Of a DNA stretch of 64,000 bases, positions 33,485 through 42,651 are shown piece by piece. Positions within the stretch are counted from its first letter, which is position 1. Each line of letters opens with the position of its first letter. A program made the position numbers and the translations under genes. The DNA lies in the NCBI GenBank assembly GCA_037178625.1, contig CM074135.1, positions 1,676,001-1,740,000 of the forward strand, given 5' to 3'. The stretch comes from Skeletonema tropicum (Eukaryota; Bacillariophyta; Thalassiosirophyceae; Thalassiosirales; Thalassiosiraceae). The notes under the pieces were generated by a model. It saw only the letters and a program-made list of their open reading frames with translations, did no database searches and was not told the origin of the DNA.

Positions 33485-35201
33485 ATGGCGATCATGACAT
33501 TGGAAAGCAACGAACGTGTGTGGGATGATATCTTGGATCTAGAACACTCAAACAGATCAGGAGGCCATAAAAAGTCCTCTACAAAGGATGACAAAACCGA
33601 TGACACCGCCACACTTCAATATAGTGCTGGACTACCGCAGCGTGGTGACACTGCATCAGAATTATCTCTGATGGAAAGCAGTCGGCCCAGGAAGAAAGAC
33701 AAGAGACGTAATCGGGATGGAACAGATGATAGTAGACGCAGTGCTACTCGTCAAAGTAGAGGCGAGAGAGCTAGATCATTATCACGAGGATTTGGTAGGA
33801 GCCTGTCCAAGCTGCGCAGCAGAAGCAAGAGTGCGTTGAGAAAAACTACATCAGACAAATCAAAGCGGAAATCAATTACGCGTATTAGGGGGGATGTTAA
33901 AGAACAACACCAGTCTCCGGATCCTGTCAGCTCTCATTCAGCTGATGCACAGAGAAATTATCCAGCACCCGATCGCTCAACGTCGGACGACAACACCATC
34001 GACAATGACAATGATAGCTTTGGTAGTGATACCCTTGATCATGACAGAGGAAAGGAGCTTGTAGAGCTTTTTGAACGACAGCATGAAGAGCTCCAGTTAG
34101 TGATGTCTACGTCAATATCAAAGTTTGACGAAGAAGCAAAGTATTGGAAGAAAAAGGCAAACGAACTCAAGAAGAAGTACGAGGGAGAAACAAATGCCTC
34201 CTCTGTAGGAGGGGGGAAGGAATTGAGAGTGCTGTCTTCAACCGTATCTGAATTGGAGAATAAGCTCAAAGACAACGAAAAAAAGAGTGGAGAGAAAATC
34301 AAAGACCTCGAAAATCAGTTGAAAGCTCTGGGAGAGGAGAAGGAAGAGCTGAAGCTCAAAGTCAACTCATCATCTCAACAAGCTTTTGCCCTTGGACAGC
34401 AAGTAAAAGATCGTGACTCGTCTATAGCGCAACTGAGACATGTGATGGAGAAAGCAGAAGAAGATAGCGAGAGTAGAATAGAACTCTTGGAGAGGCAATT
34501 AGACAAACTGATTGAGATGAAGTCAAGACATAATTCGTCTACTTCTCAAACAATTTCGAGCACATCGACCACAACATCAGCCATGTCCCAGACTTTGACT
34601 GCATCCCAAGTGTCATACACTTCTAACTCACATGCTGAGAATAGTCACGAAAGCGGTGACAATGACAATTCATTGGAAGTAAAGAACTTGGAGGCACTAC
34701 TGGTTCGGATTCTAGCCGAGAAAGATAAACTTGCCTTTGAAAACGAAAATCTACGTGCACTCGTTGCTCAAAACGAGACATCATGTAAACCAGTTGCACT
34801 TGCCAACTTGAGAACGTACCAGTTATCGTGCAGAAATTGCATCGATCAGTCATTTGTAGGACAAACAAGAGATAACGTGAAACAGAAAGTTAGAGATCAC
34901 TTCTCAGAAGGTAAGACTCGGCTATGACGTTACCACTATTTGCATTCTTTCTATTGACTCACGTTTGAACTCGACAGTATGGTATGTTACCAGAGGAATG
35001 GACGTTACTGTAAACACCGATGAGACTTTCATGAAGTCTTCGTTTGCGCAGCATGTAGCTGGGCACTGTAAAAATATTCAGTCTTCTGATGAAGTTCAGC
35101 GGTGGTGTGTGAAGAATATCAAGGTTGAGAAGATTAGTAAAAAGTTCTCTGGAGCAGATACGACATCTCCCGCCGATAAGGGTAACAACTTTGATTTTTA
35201 A
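33485..35201 (+). CDS. Coiled-coil protein with a C-terminal GIY-YIG-like (retroelement-type) domain
   Basis: Two exons, 33485-34910 and 34978-35201, give 549 residues. The N-terminal 150 residues are Arg/Ser-rich, including LSRGFGRSLSKLRSRSKS. A long coiled coil follows (about 185-350). After a Ser/Thr linker and another short helix, the last ~110 residues read YQLSCRNCIDQSFVGQT, then KQKVRDHF, W, and SFAQHVAGHC. This order (Y-x-[IL]-S-C-x-x-C-x(4)-[YF]-V-G-Q-T, then R-x-x-[DE]-H, then F-x-x-H) matches the Cys-containing GIY-YIG domain known from Penelope-like elements and from many diatom proteins. The domain is split by the intron (67 bp, GTAAGA...ACAG). Nuclease activity is not assured. 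Confidence 0.7.
34911..34977 (+). other. intron of coiled-coil/GIY-YIG-like gene
   Basis: GTAAGA donor, GACAG acceptor, 67 bp, phase 1; joins ...DHFSE to VWYVTRG. Confidence 0.75.
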
Positions 35202-35326
35202 GCGAGTAGGCATAGTGTAAATTTGTTCAAATCTGTATCGTAGGGATCTTTGTAGTACTCTATTGATACTTTACAATTTTCATTTTAGCTCTATAGAAGT
35301 CGGTAGATCACCATGTGCTTGCAATA

Positions 35327-36372
35327 TCACCTATGTGCAACGCTGTCAATGATATCGTTATCATCGCAGTATTGATAGAGTTCTGGTGGTAAAGATTGTT
35401 GAAGCGCTTCACGGGATGTATAGTTCATTCCCAATCGCTTCAAAATTTGGTTGTCGTCATTAATCTCAAAAGGGAGACTAAAGTCAAAGTTGACATTGGT
35501 GCGATCTGGTGTCATCTCACACTGAACGACGGTCCTAGAATTTGTGTTCACGACAATGAGTGGAAGAGGAATCTTTTCCGGCTTAGGCCTATCTGCAGTA
35601 TTTCTCATTTGCCTCTCATGCATTTCCATTCCATGGTTCCTGCTGAGCAAATTCTGAAAGCAAACATTTTGTACCAATAATTCTTCTAGACATGCCTTCT
35701 TCTTCTTCACTTCCTCTTGGCGTGCCGCCCGCTCCTCTTCAAGCTTTTGCATGCGCTGGCTTCTACTCAAACCGCTAATCGCATTCATTGAGCCTAATCC
35801 ATCATCTTGACAGTCATGAGTACCAGGTAAGCCACGCCAAGTTATCTCTTTCTTATCCTTCGTGATGATGTCCATCGCCATTAGTACATTCAGTGCATCA
35901 TACACGCGCCGACGTATGTTTTTGTCATCGTTTTTCTTTTTATCCATTGGTCTTGCGGTTGCAGGCTCGCCTCTCTCTCGAGCAGCCTTCTCGTCTGCTG
36001 CCTTAATTTCACTTACCAGCTGTAGTAGACGGTATCACATTGCAAGATGAGCATTATTTGATATTTGATGAAAGATACTTTTGTGTAGTTCAGTGAAAAC
36101 GACGGAGATCAATAATAACTTACCTCATCTGCAACTTCGTTGTAAGTAGTTGTTCCCTTCTCTTCAACCTTTTCACACACCTTCATACTGAAATGGCGTA
36201 ACCCTCTGCTAGGAGGTGTAGTTGTGCGCGGCTTGTTCCCAGCACTTGTGTCCCTGTCTACAAAAGCAGCGGTCCGCCCAAGCTCAAGTTTGACCTTCTT
36301 CATATGTGGCATGGCCGCCGTAGAAAGAGGGTCACTGCGTTTCATCGTGCTGCTGGGTATTGTTGATGACAT
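35327..36372 (-). CDS. Transcription factor DP (E2F dimerisation partner)
   Basis: Two exons on the minus strand, 36372-36124 and 36019-35327, give 313 residues. The winged-helix DNA-binding domain is interrupted by the intron: [20 protein letters not shown], then YNEVADE joined to [10 protein letters not shown], then the invariant [20 protein letters not shown] followed by KKEITW. This is the DP signature ([13 protein letters not shown]). A coiled-coil dimerisation region (about residues 165-200) and the conserved C-terminal DP domain ([16 protein letters not shown]) follow. DP pairs with E2F to drive S-phase genes under RB control. The E2F partner is not in the window. Confidence 0.94.
36020..36123 (-). 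other. intron of DP gene
   Basis: GTAAGT donor, TACAG acceptor, 104 bp, phase 0; falls within the DNA-binding domain. Confidence 0.88.
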
Positions 36373-36999
36373 AATTGAAATGGATATTTTTTGCCACGGT
36401 GATGAGGGTTGTTAGTGTTTGTGGACTTTACGGTGAAAAGCATAGCGTACTACTTAGGGGGAGATTTTGTGGCGTGGTGTGGGCTGGTGTGGGCCGGCGG
36501 GCGCGGGTCGGCGGTCCCTTTCTGACCGAGCCCCGGTTGTGCAGAAAAGGCGCCATGGCGGCACACCGATGTACTAGTTCCGCAAGTGGAGAGAAGTATG
36601 GCTGGATGTTTTGGTGGAAACGAGAAAATGTCTTTTTCTGTTGACTCTTGCTAAGCTTTTTTCGAAACTTGTGTACGTTCGACAAAATTTTAAATTCAAA
36701 AGAGGAGTAAACTACTCCTACTCTATTTTCCAACGCTCCTCCCTATGAGTCCTTTCTGTGATAGGAGTTCCTACTAATCTTCGGATTGGTGGGTGTGCTT
36801 GGGTTTCCTACGCTTCCCAAGGATGATACTCACCGCTGGACTTGATTTGTATGTCTTCTTTCGACCCACATGCCATGAAATGATCTCAATTCGACCCTCA
36901 CTGATAATTTCTAGGAGTACTTCATTACAGACAGCTTACAGTCACACAAACACATTCTTACATACATTCAAGTGAAGAAGGTACCACGGTGTTAAATAG
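36373..36999. other. intergenic
   Basis: Promoter of DP and 3' side of ASH2. A GC-rich GGGCCGGCGGGCGCGGG block sits at 36491-36507. No gene seen. Confidence 0.45.
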
Positions 37000-38484
37000 T
37001 TAGTAATGCATACTTGCGTATTGCTGGTTTATTGCCTGCTCCATTGGTGCTGGTGCTGGTGCATTGATAGCATCTTGTAAGTCAAGAGTTGGCAAGCTTC
37101 TCTCCATCCTCAGCTTCAATATCTCTTTCTTTTGCATTGCTGAATGTTGCAAATACGCATCTCGACGAATTTTAGATTCTTTTCTCACCAGATCCTTGAA
37201 TGCTGTCACTACACGTTCATCTACCTTTTTCGATGAGAATGGTTTCTTTCCTTCATTGCTTGTCGATAATACTGTGTGCAACACATCTTCAGGAGGAGGA
37301 GGAACCGAACACAAGTCTGAAACGGATTGAATTTCGCTGGGAGGGTAAACAAAATGTGGTCCGAAATTCATATTTACCGATGAATCTGAGTAGCAGGAAA
37401 CAGCAGGATAATAAGTTCCAGGGGTAATATTGTCAAAGGCTCTGTCTCCAACTTGCTTCCCATTAACGAAGAGGCGTATGTGACTTGCAGTTGCAGTTTC
37501 GGCTTTCATCGCATGTGATACCCCATTTTCTCCACCAACAGTAGTCGCATTTTCCGATCCCAGCGACGATGATACAACATTAGCTGATGAATTTGCAGCT
37601 TTATCACTACACAGACAGATTGCGAAACCAACGACATCTCCAGGGCCAAAGTCTATGCCACCCCACTTATCCTCTCTCCTAGATTTGTGGATCCGAGATC
37701 CTCCAGTGTCACGAATTGCATAAGAGGAAGCATCATATCCTACTGGTGCTTGTAAATCACCACTGCGTGTGCTCCATCCTATTCTAACATGCCCATTCTT
37801 TTGTCGCTTGGTGGACAAATCAGCATCTTGATTAGAAGTTTCATGCAGAGGTCGCTTCTGACCACTAATTTTGTTATCATTGTCACCACCCCCAATTATC
37901 GCTTCATAATAGTAACATCCGTTTGAAACACCATGTGTCGCTCTCGACATTCGATACCCACGAATAGCTCCCCTGACGACGAACCGTCTTCGAATGTTGA
38001 GGTTGCCATCCTCATTGTCGGTCATCACCAAAGGTGGATCTTCCAATTTCAGTTGAGGAGCAGAATCCTTTGTAGACATAGTCACAAATGGAGGTAAATT
38101 AAAATCATTGATTAATCTCAAAGCTGTGTTTGACACGGCATTGATCGACGGTAGGATAGGATGTCCTGCATCCGTATCATCTATTTTGTCGCCCTCAACT
38201 CCACCACTACTATTTTTGGCATTGCCACTGCGTGATGGAATGACTCCTGTACCAGATGATGTCTCCAATAATTCTGCCAAGCCTGGTATCAAATTTCGAT
38301 GACTGCAAGCAGCCTCCACCACAGCTGCGAAGGAAGCCGACTCTAAAGCATGAGCTACTGCGGCTCTTCTTGGATCTTTTGCAGCGGCTGATCCGGCTTC
38401 GCTCTTTTTGTGGCCATCGGTAGAAATAGATGGGGTGGGCGACTGGCTGCTGGGAGGCTTGCTCTGTTGGCTGACTTCGTTCAT
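37000..38484 (-). CDS. ash2: ASH2 (COMPASS/SET1 H3K4 methyltransferase complex) SPRY-domain subunit
   Basis: 494 residues, single exon. The SPRY domain spans about residues 165-400: GYRMSRATHGV, GCYYYEA, HVRIGWSTRSGDLQAPVGYD, then GDVVGFAI, IRLFVNGKQVGDRAF, and YYPAVSCY. The run R-x-x-R-A-T-H-G-V...G-D-L-Q-A-P-V-G-Y-D is specific to ASH2/Bre2-type SPRY domains. A ~30-residue acidic/Lys insert (about 205-230) sits inside the domain. The C-terminus is helical and basic, and may hold the DPY30-binding helix. The plant-homeodomain/winged-helix region of animal ASH2L is absent, as in some protist and fungal forms. Role: core scaffold for H3K4 methylation in the nucleus. Confidence 0.88.
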   Translation of the reverse strand: MNEVSQQSKPPSSQSPTPSISTDGHKKSEAGSAAAKDPRRAAVAHALESASFAAVVEAACSHRNLIPGLAELLETSSGTGVIPSRSGNAKNSSGGVEGDKIDDTDAGHPILPSINAVSNTALRLINDFNLPPFVTMSTKDSAPQLKLEDPPLVMTDNEDGNLNIRRRFVVRGAIRGYRMSRATHGVSNGCYYYEAIIGGGDNDNKISGQKRPLHETSNQDADLSTKRQKNGHVRIGWSTRSGDLQAPVGYDASSYAIRDTGGSRIHKSRREDKWGGIDFGPGDVVGFAICLCSDKAANSSANVVSSSLGSENATTVGGENGVSHAMKAETATASHIRLFVNGKQVGDRAFDNITPGTYYPAVSCYSDSSVNMNFGPHFVYPPSEIQSVSDLCSVPPPPEDVLHTVLSTSNEGKKPFSSKKVDERVVTAFKDLVRKESKIRRDAYLQHSAMQKKEILKLRMERSLPTLDLQDAINAPAPAPMEQAINQQYASMHY

Positions 38485-38646
38485 GACGTCTATGTGTTTT
38501 GTATCTTTTTGCTTGCTGATATCGTACTATCATTGTGGACGTCCTGGATCTGCCCGCGTTGACATTTCAACTACTGATTCCACTGTAAATTCCTACGATG
38601 ACCTTACTACGAAATTACTACTACTTAGGGTGTTTCATAGTGGAGC

Positions 38647-39459
38647 ATGACCACGACAGCAATGGCAAAGCGACCAAAACCTTCCAGCAGCGACTCCGAT
38701 GAGGATGCTCCGGAGAAGAAGAAGTCTCGTACCACCACCACGAAGCAAGCCAATGGAAAACCCTCCACTATCACAAGAAAAAGAGGAGCGAAAACACCAG
38801 CTGTGTCTGCCGCCGCAAACAACAGTACAACGGAGACTGCAAACAGCTCTGGTGCGATAATTGCAGCAAAATCATCCAACAAAGTTAATGGCGGTAATGG
38901 CAGTGCTGCCTCATTTCTGAAATCAGCGAGACTGACTAAATCACAACCTCCTACTGCCTCGGACACAACGGAGCAAACCACTAATGCTCCCGTCGCTTCC
39001 GAATCCGACACGAAAAAGAATGACCTCCCTTCACAAGATTTGGATTCGGGTACATCGAGATGGAAAAGTGGCATAATTCTATCTGTCTGCTTGTTTGCTG
39101 CAAATTTAGCGTCAGCTGCTTACATCATTTCGCAACGTACATATCACAATCTCGCTCAAATGAGATGTGCATCGACTGTAAACAAGCTTCAACTGGAATT
39201 ATCCGATACTAAAGAGGAAATGAAACTTCTTAGAAAGGCCATAGAAACACTAGAAGGTGGATATGCAAATGCTAACGCGTTGCTGGAAGACTCTGAAGGG
39301 ATGAATACTATGTTCGGTACGAAAATGTCAACCAAAGATCACAAGCAATTTCTGACAAATGATGCGATAGTTAAATGGCAGCAATCATTGAATGCGTTAG
39401 AGGAGGAGAGGTTGTCAACGATGAAGGATTTTCATGAAAAGTTAAAAACATTACTCTGA
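38647..39459 (+). CDS. Unrecognised single-pass membrane protein
   Basis: 270 residues. The N-terminal ~135 residues are Ser/Thr/Lys-rich with acidic patches (SSSDSDEDAPEKKK). One hydrophobic segment follows (about 140-160, IILSVCLFAANLASAAYII), then a coiled coil (about 175-205). The topology suggests a type II anchored protein, possibly in the inner nuclear membrane or ER given the Lys/Ser-rich tail, but this is inference. Head-to-head with ASH2, starts 162 bp apart. Confidence 0.6.
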   Translation: MTTTAMAKRPKPSSSDSDEDAPEKKKSRTTTTKQANGKPSTITRKRGAKTPAVSAAANNSTTETANSSGAIIAAKSSNKVNGGNGSAASFLKSARLTKSQPPTASDTTEQTTNAPVASESDTKKNDLPSQDLDSGTSRWKSGIILSVCLFAANLASAAYIISQRTYHNLAQMRCASTVNKLQLELSDTKEEMKLLRKAIETLEGGYANANALLEDSEGMNTMFGTKMSTKDHKQFLTNDAIVKWQQSLNALEEERLSTMKDFHEKLKTLL

Positions 39460-39580
39460 CGAAGTCTAAGAGACCGGCAAAGAGTCATTTCCATCCGTAA
39501 TTATCGTCTAATACAATGTACTTCAGCTCAAATGAAGCAATATCGCCACAACAACAATAAAATATCCCAATCCATTCCTT

Positions 39581-40993
39581 TTACACAGAAGTAGCAGCTG
39601 TTGGAACAACGATAAACTCAAGCTGCTTCGATGCTGCTGCTTGAGTCTCAACAAAAGCGGCGATCGTATCCTTCATGGACCGAGGCTTTACAAACCCGAT
39701 AGCATCTCCTTTCAGCGACACAATGCAAGTATCTTTTGGAACAAGATTTTCCAAAGGTGAATTCGCAACCACGTCTTTTATTTCAGTCATATTACCGAAG
39801 GCTTCATTCGTTCGTAGAATGAGACCAAGCTTTGTACCCGTTGGAGGTAACGTCACTGTAAATTTTTGGTACGCGTTTAACTTGACAAGTAGTTCCATGT
39901 GCTTCTCCTTCCGTTCTTTTTTGGCCTTCAGCTCTGACGGTGATTCGGCATTGCGTTTTGTCAACACAAGATAACGTTCGCGTCCATATCCTTTACTGGC
40001 ATGATCTACCTTCGTGCAGAAATTATTGTCGATTAGTCTGTGCACGTCCATGCGACCTTTCTTGGTTAAATTCAGATTAAGGGTAGTCTCCGTTGGTGAT
40101 AAAAGAAATTGATGAATTTCTCGGTAACCTGCCCTGCGGGCGATTTCAGCTTCTTTAGGCATGGAATAATTCTTCACAACGTCGATTTGATTCACTGAAT
40201 CCAATAGTCCAGATTTAATCTCCGTCATGAGTCCCTCTTTGGTACTGTTGCCAATCTCGCTTTCAATTGCGTCGTGTACTGGCACAAGTAGATCAGTTAT
40301 GTAGTCTTTTTCCCTATCCGTCCTTCTTAGCAATGTGGTTTTCTCCTCCTTTAGATGTACAGCAACGTGATTGACAACAGTTGCTAGCTCTGCGTAATAC
40401 TGTGTGGGGTTAGTTGTCAAGCCCACAACAGAGGTAAGTAGTAGCAATGATTTGATTTCCAAACCGCTGTAACTGAAACTCGAAAAGGAATCCTTCAAAA
40501 TAAGTTCAAATGCACGTTGGACGAGGATGGTAAGTGCATTTGTCAGAGCGGGAGATAGGAGCTTTTGCATGTCCCATACAGTCTTGATACTTGATATAGC
40601 CCCAATGACCAATTGTCCATGTGCAGCAGTCAAAACCTGTGCTAGTTTGATAATATCAGTATCGTTACCCAATGAAATCATATCATCCATAGTATCTCGG
40701 CCAAGTGTATCATTCGGTTGTTCGACCTTAGTTAAACGCATTGCAACCTTTTCAAAGATCAGCTTAGAGTCACTCTTGACCATCTTCATTGCTTCAGCAT
40801 CTTTCTCTTGAATCCTCTTCTTAGCATTGGTGGCTATCGTAAGTGAACGTTCAGCAGTAGCAAGTTGCGCCTTTAACGCTGCAATTTCCCTCGTCCTATC
40901 TTGAATGATTCTATAAGAGCCAGAGCCGACAACGACACAAAAACTCATTGAGGGAAAATTGGTAGGGCGAGATGAGGATAAGGATGTTACCAT
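39581..40993 (-). CDS. Unrecognised protein with C-terminal PDZ-like domain
   Basis: 470 residues from the Met at 40993. The frame is open to 41107 without an earlier ATG, and that leader would encode a hydrophobic segment, so an upstream exon or another start is possible. A coiled coil (about residues 20-60) is followed by a helical middle (LLSPALTNALTILVQRAFELIL and neighbours). The last ~90 residues fit a PDZ fold: FTVTLPPTGTKLGLILRTN (carboxylate-binding loop as K-L-G-L), VVANSPLENLVPKDTCIVSLKG, then a final strand LEFIVV. PDZ domains bind C-terminal peptides. No protease or channel motif is seen. Confidence 0.6.
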   Translation of the reverse strand: MVTSLSSSRPTNFPSMSFCVVVGSGSYRIIQDRTREIAALKAQLATAERSLTIATNAKKRIQEKDAEAMKMVKSDSKLIFEKVAMRLTKVEQPNDTLGRDTMDDMISLGNDTDIIKLAQVLTAAHGQLVIGAISSIKTVWDMQKLLSPALTNALTILVQRAFELILKDSFSSFSYSGLEIKSLLLLTSVVGLTTNPTQYYAELATVVNHVAVHLKEEKTTLLRRTDREKDYITDLLVPVHDAIESEIGNSTKEGLMTEIKSGLLDSVNQIDVVKNYSMPKEAEIARRAGYREIHQFLLSPTETTLNLNLTKKGRMDVHRLIDNNFCTKVDHASKGYGRERYLVLTKRNAESPSELKAKKERKEKHMELLVKLNAYQKFTVTLPPTGTKLGLILRTNEAFGNMTEIKDVVANSPLENLVPKDTCIVSLKGDAIGFVKPRSMKDTIAAFVETQAAASKQLEFIVVPTAATSV

Positions 40994-41276
40994 GATAAAT
41001 GTCAAGGGAAGGATAGTCAAGATTAAGAACGATATGATTGAGAGTGTCAAGTTGCCCAAGGCAAAGCGTGAAAAGGGGGTGAAGTAATAGCTCTCTCTAC
41101 ACCCCAATGGCCAGTCTAGTCTAGAGGATGTGTTTATTGCACTTGGGGAGTGATCGAGACTTACAGAAGAAGCTAATAGTTAGTTGGAGATACAATACTT
41201 ACTGAGGAGGAAGAAGGGTTGCTTCAGCTTTGACCATCCCGTAAACTGACAATTCTTTGATTTTTAGCTTCTATGT
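40994..41276. other. intergenic, upstream of PDZ-like gene
   Basis: Holds the open leader frame of the PDZ-like gene (to 41107), then nothing recognised up to the LTR at 41277. Confidence 0.4.
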
Positions 41277-41457
41277 CATTTAAAGTGGGACGCCTCGCTA
41301 GCTGGGAAGTGGTTACTCCACTACTTGAGGTGATGCGTAGAGCTATGGAGGAATTAGTAATCGGGCCGATGCCCTAACTATAATTTGTTTTATCACCATG
41401 ATGAACACCATCGTATGGAGCCTCGTATTGGACCTGCGGTGTGTGCTACTTTGAATG
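41277..41457 (+). repeat. left LTR-like direct repeat (181 bp)
   Basis: Partner of 46972-47154. Its ends form a short inverted repeat (CATTTAAAGT / ACTTTGAATG). Confidence 0.8.
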
Positions 41458-41606
41458 GTTTATCAGACCCAAATAGCTTTATTAACAGCTACTACGAAGC
41501 ACATGAATAAGCCCACGGCGGGCAATGTCTCCTTGTGATCGAGAGGAAGAAGATGAAGTATGATTGGCAGCTATTTCAACGGGACCACGCCCAGTGTAAA
41601 AAGGAG

Positions 41607-42200
41607 CGATTCAATTGCTTAATCCACTGAACGCTGCTCTCTCTGGAGGGCAGCATAATGGGCACCAACGCATGAGGAGCGACGTTACGTGCAGGCGGAA
41701 GAAGTGGAAGAGGTGGTGGCCGTGGGGGACGCGGACGTGGCAATGCTCGTGGTGCTGGTGGTCGAGGTACGACAATCCCTCCAGCACCAATACGAACACC
41801 ACAAACACCATCAACCATCAACAACAATGTTGGAGCAACGCAATTGCTCAGTCTACTGAACACTGTTCTCCTTGGAGGCAGTAATGGGCAGACATTCGAT
41901 GTCAACGCATTAGGAGCGACGTAAGCTGCAGCCCAGGGTGGGGGGCAACACGCATCAGGAGCGACGAACACAGCAGCAGCCCACGCATGAAACGCGACGT
42001 TACCAGCAGTAGCCAACAACGCATGAGGAGCGACGTTGACAGCAGCCGTTCAAGGGGGTCACGCATCGACACCCGCTGCGAGTGCAGGTTCACTTCCTCC
42101 TATTCGGACGGATCGTGAGCTTGCCGAGGATTAGTCATCCCTCACCCAGAAGGATGTCAAGTGTTTCGTTGAGACCTTCAATGGCACAGCTTATACACTG
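41607..42200 (+). pseudogene. gag-like remnant with RGG box, multiple stops
   Basis: On the plus strand, interrupted frames give an RGG-rich stretch (RGGRGRGNARGAGGRG), then LLSLLNTVLLGGSNGQ, and later LTQKDVKCFVETFNG. Stop codons occur at several points, some within repeated copies of an ACGCATGAGGAGCGACG unit. Basic RGG regions occur in some retroelement gag proteins. No zinc knuckle seen. The assignment is tentative. Confidence 0.4.
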
Positions 42201-42392
42201 TCCAAAGAGCAAGAATGTAAAGTAATGTTATGTGAAATTAAGTTGGCGCTCCCGCTCTTGCAGCGGCAATGAGCGCACACGTGATTATTGACGACAGCCG
42301 CAGAGTCGTCTGTAGCTGTAGAAAGTTTGAACATGACCTTATGTGCCCGTTTGTTATGTAGCAACTAACCTTGAATGATAGCAGTGAGAACA

Positions 42393-42651
42393 GGTAATCT
42401 AAGACCTTTGGGAAGGAGCCCCATCAACCTTGAATGTATGCAGTGATGCCGCGGCGTCAGTGGAGAAGGTAATCGAAGACCTTTGGGCGTAACTCATTAA
42501 CCTTGATAGAGCTAGATGACTAGCAGTAGCAATAAAACCGTTTTTACGCAGATGGACTAGCAACAGTAATGTGACAGTGGCAACGCAGACGCGTCTGTCA
42601 GGTGACTAGGTAATCGAAGACCTTTGGGAAGATGTCCCATTAACCTTGACG
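42393..42651 (+). repeat. three dispersed copies of a ~42-bp repeat
   Basis: Units at 42393-42434, 42468-42509 and 42609-42651 share GGTAATCGAAGACCTTTGGG, then CCATTAACCTTGA. They lie inside the decayed LTR element. Confidence 0.75.

Noticed and set aside
41576..42019. 147-codon minus-strand Pro/Arg/Ala-rich frame
   Set aside because: It is the complement of the RGG-rich gag-like remnant; low complexity, no domain.
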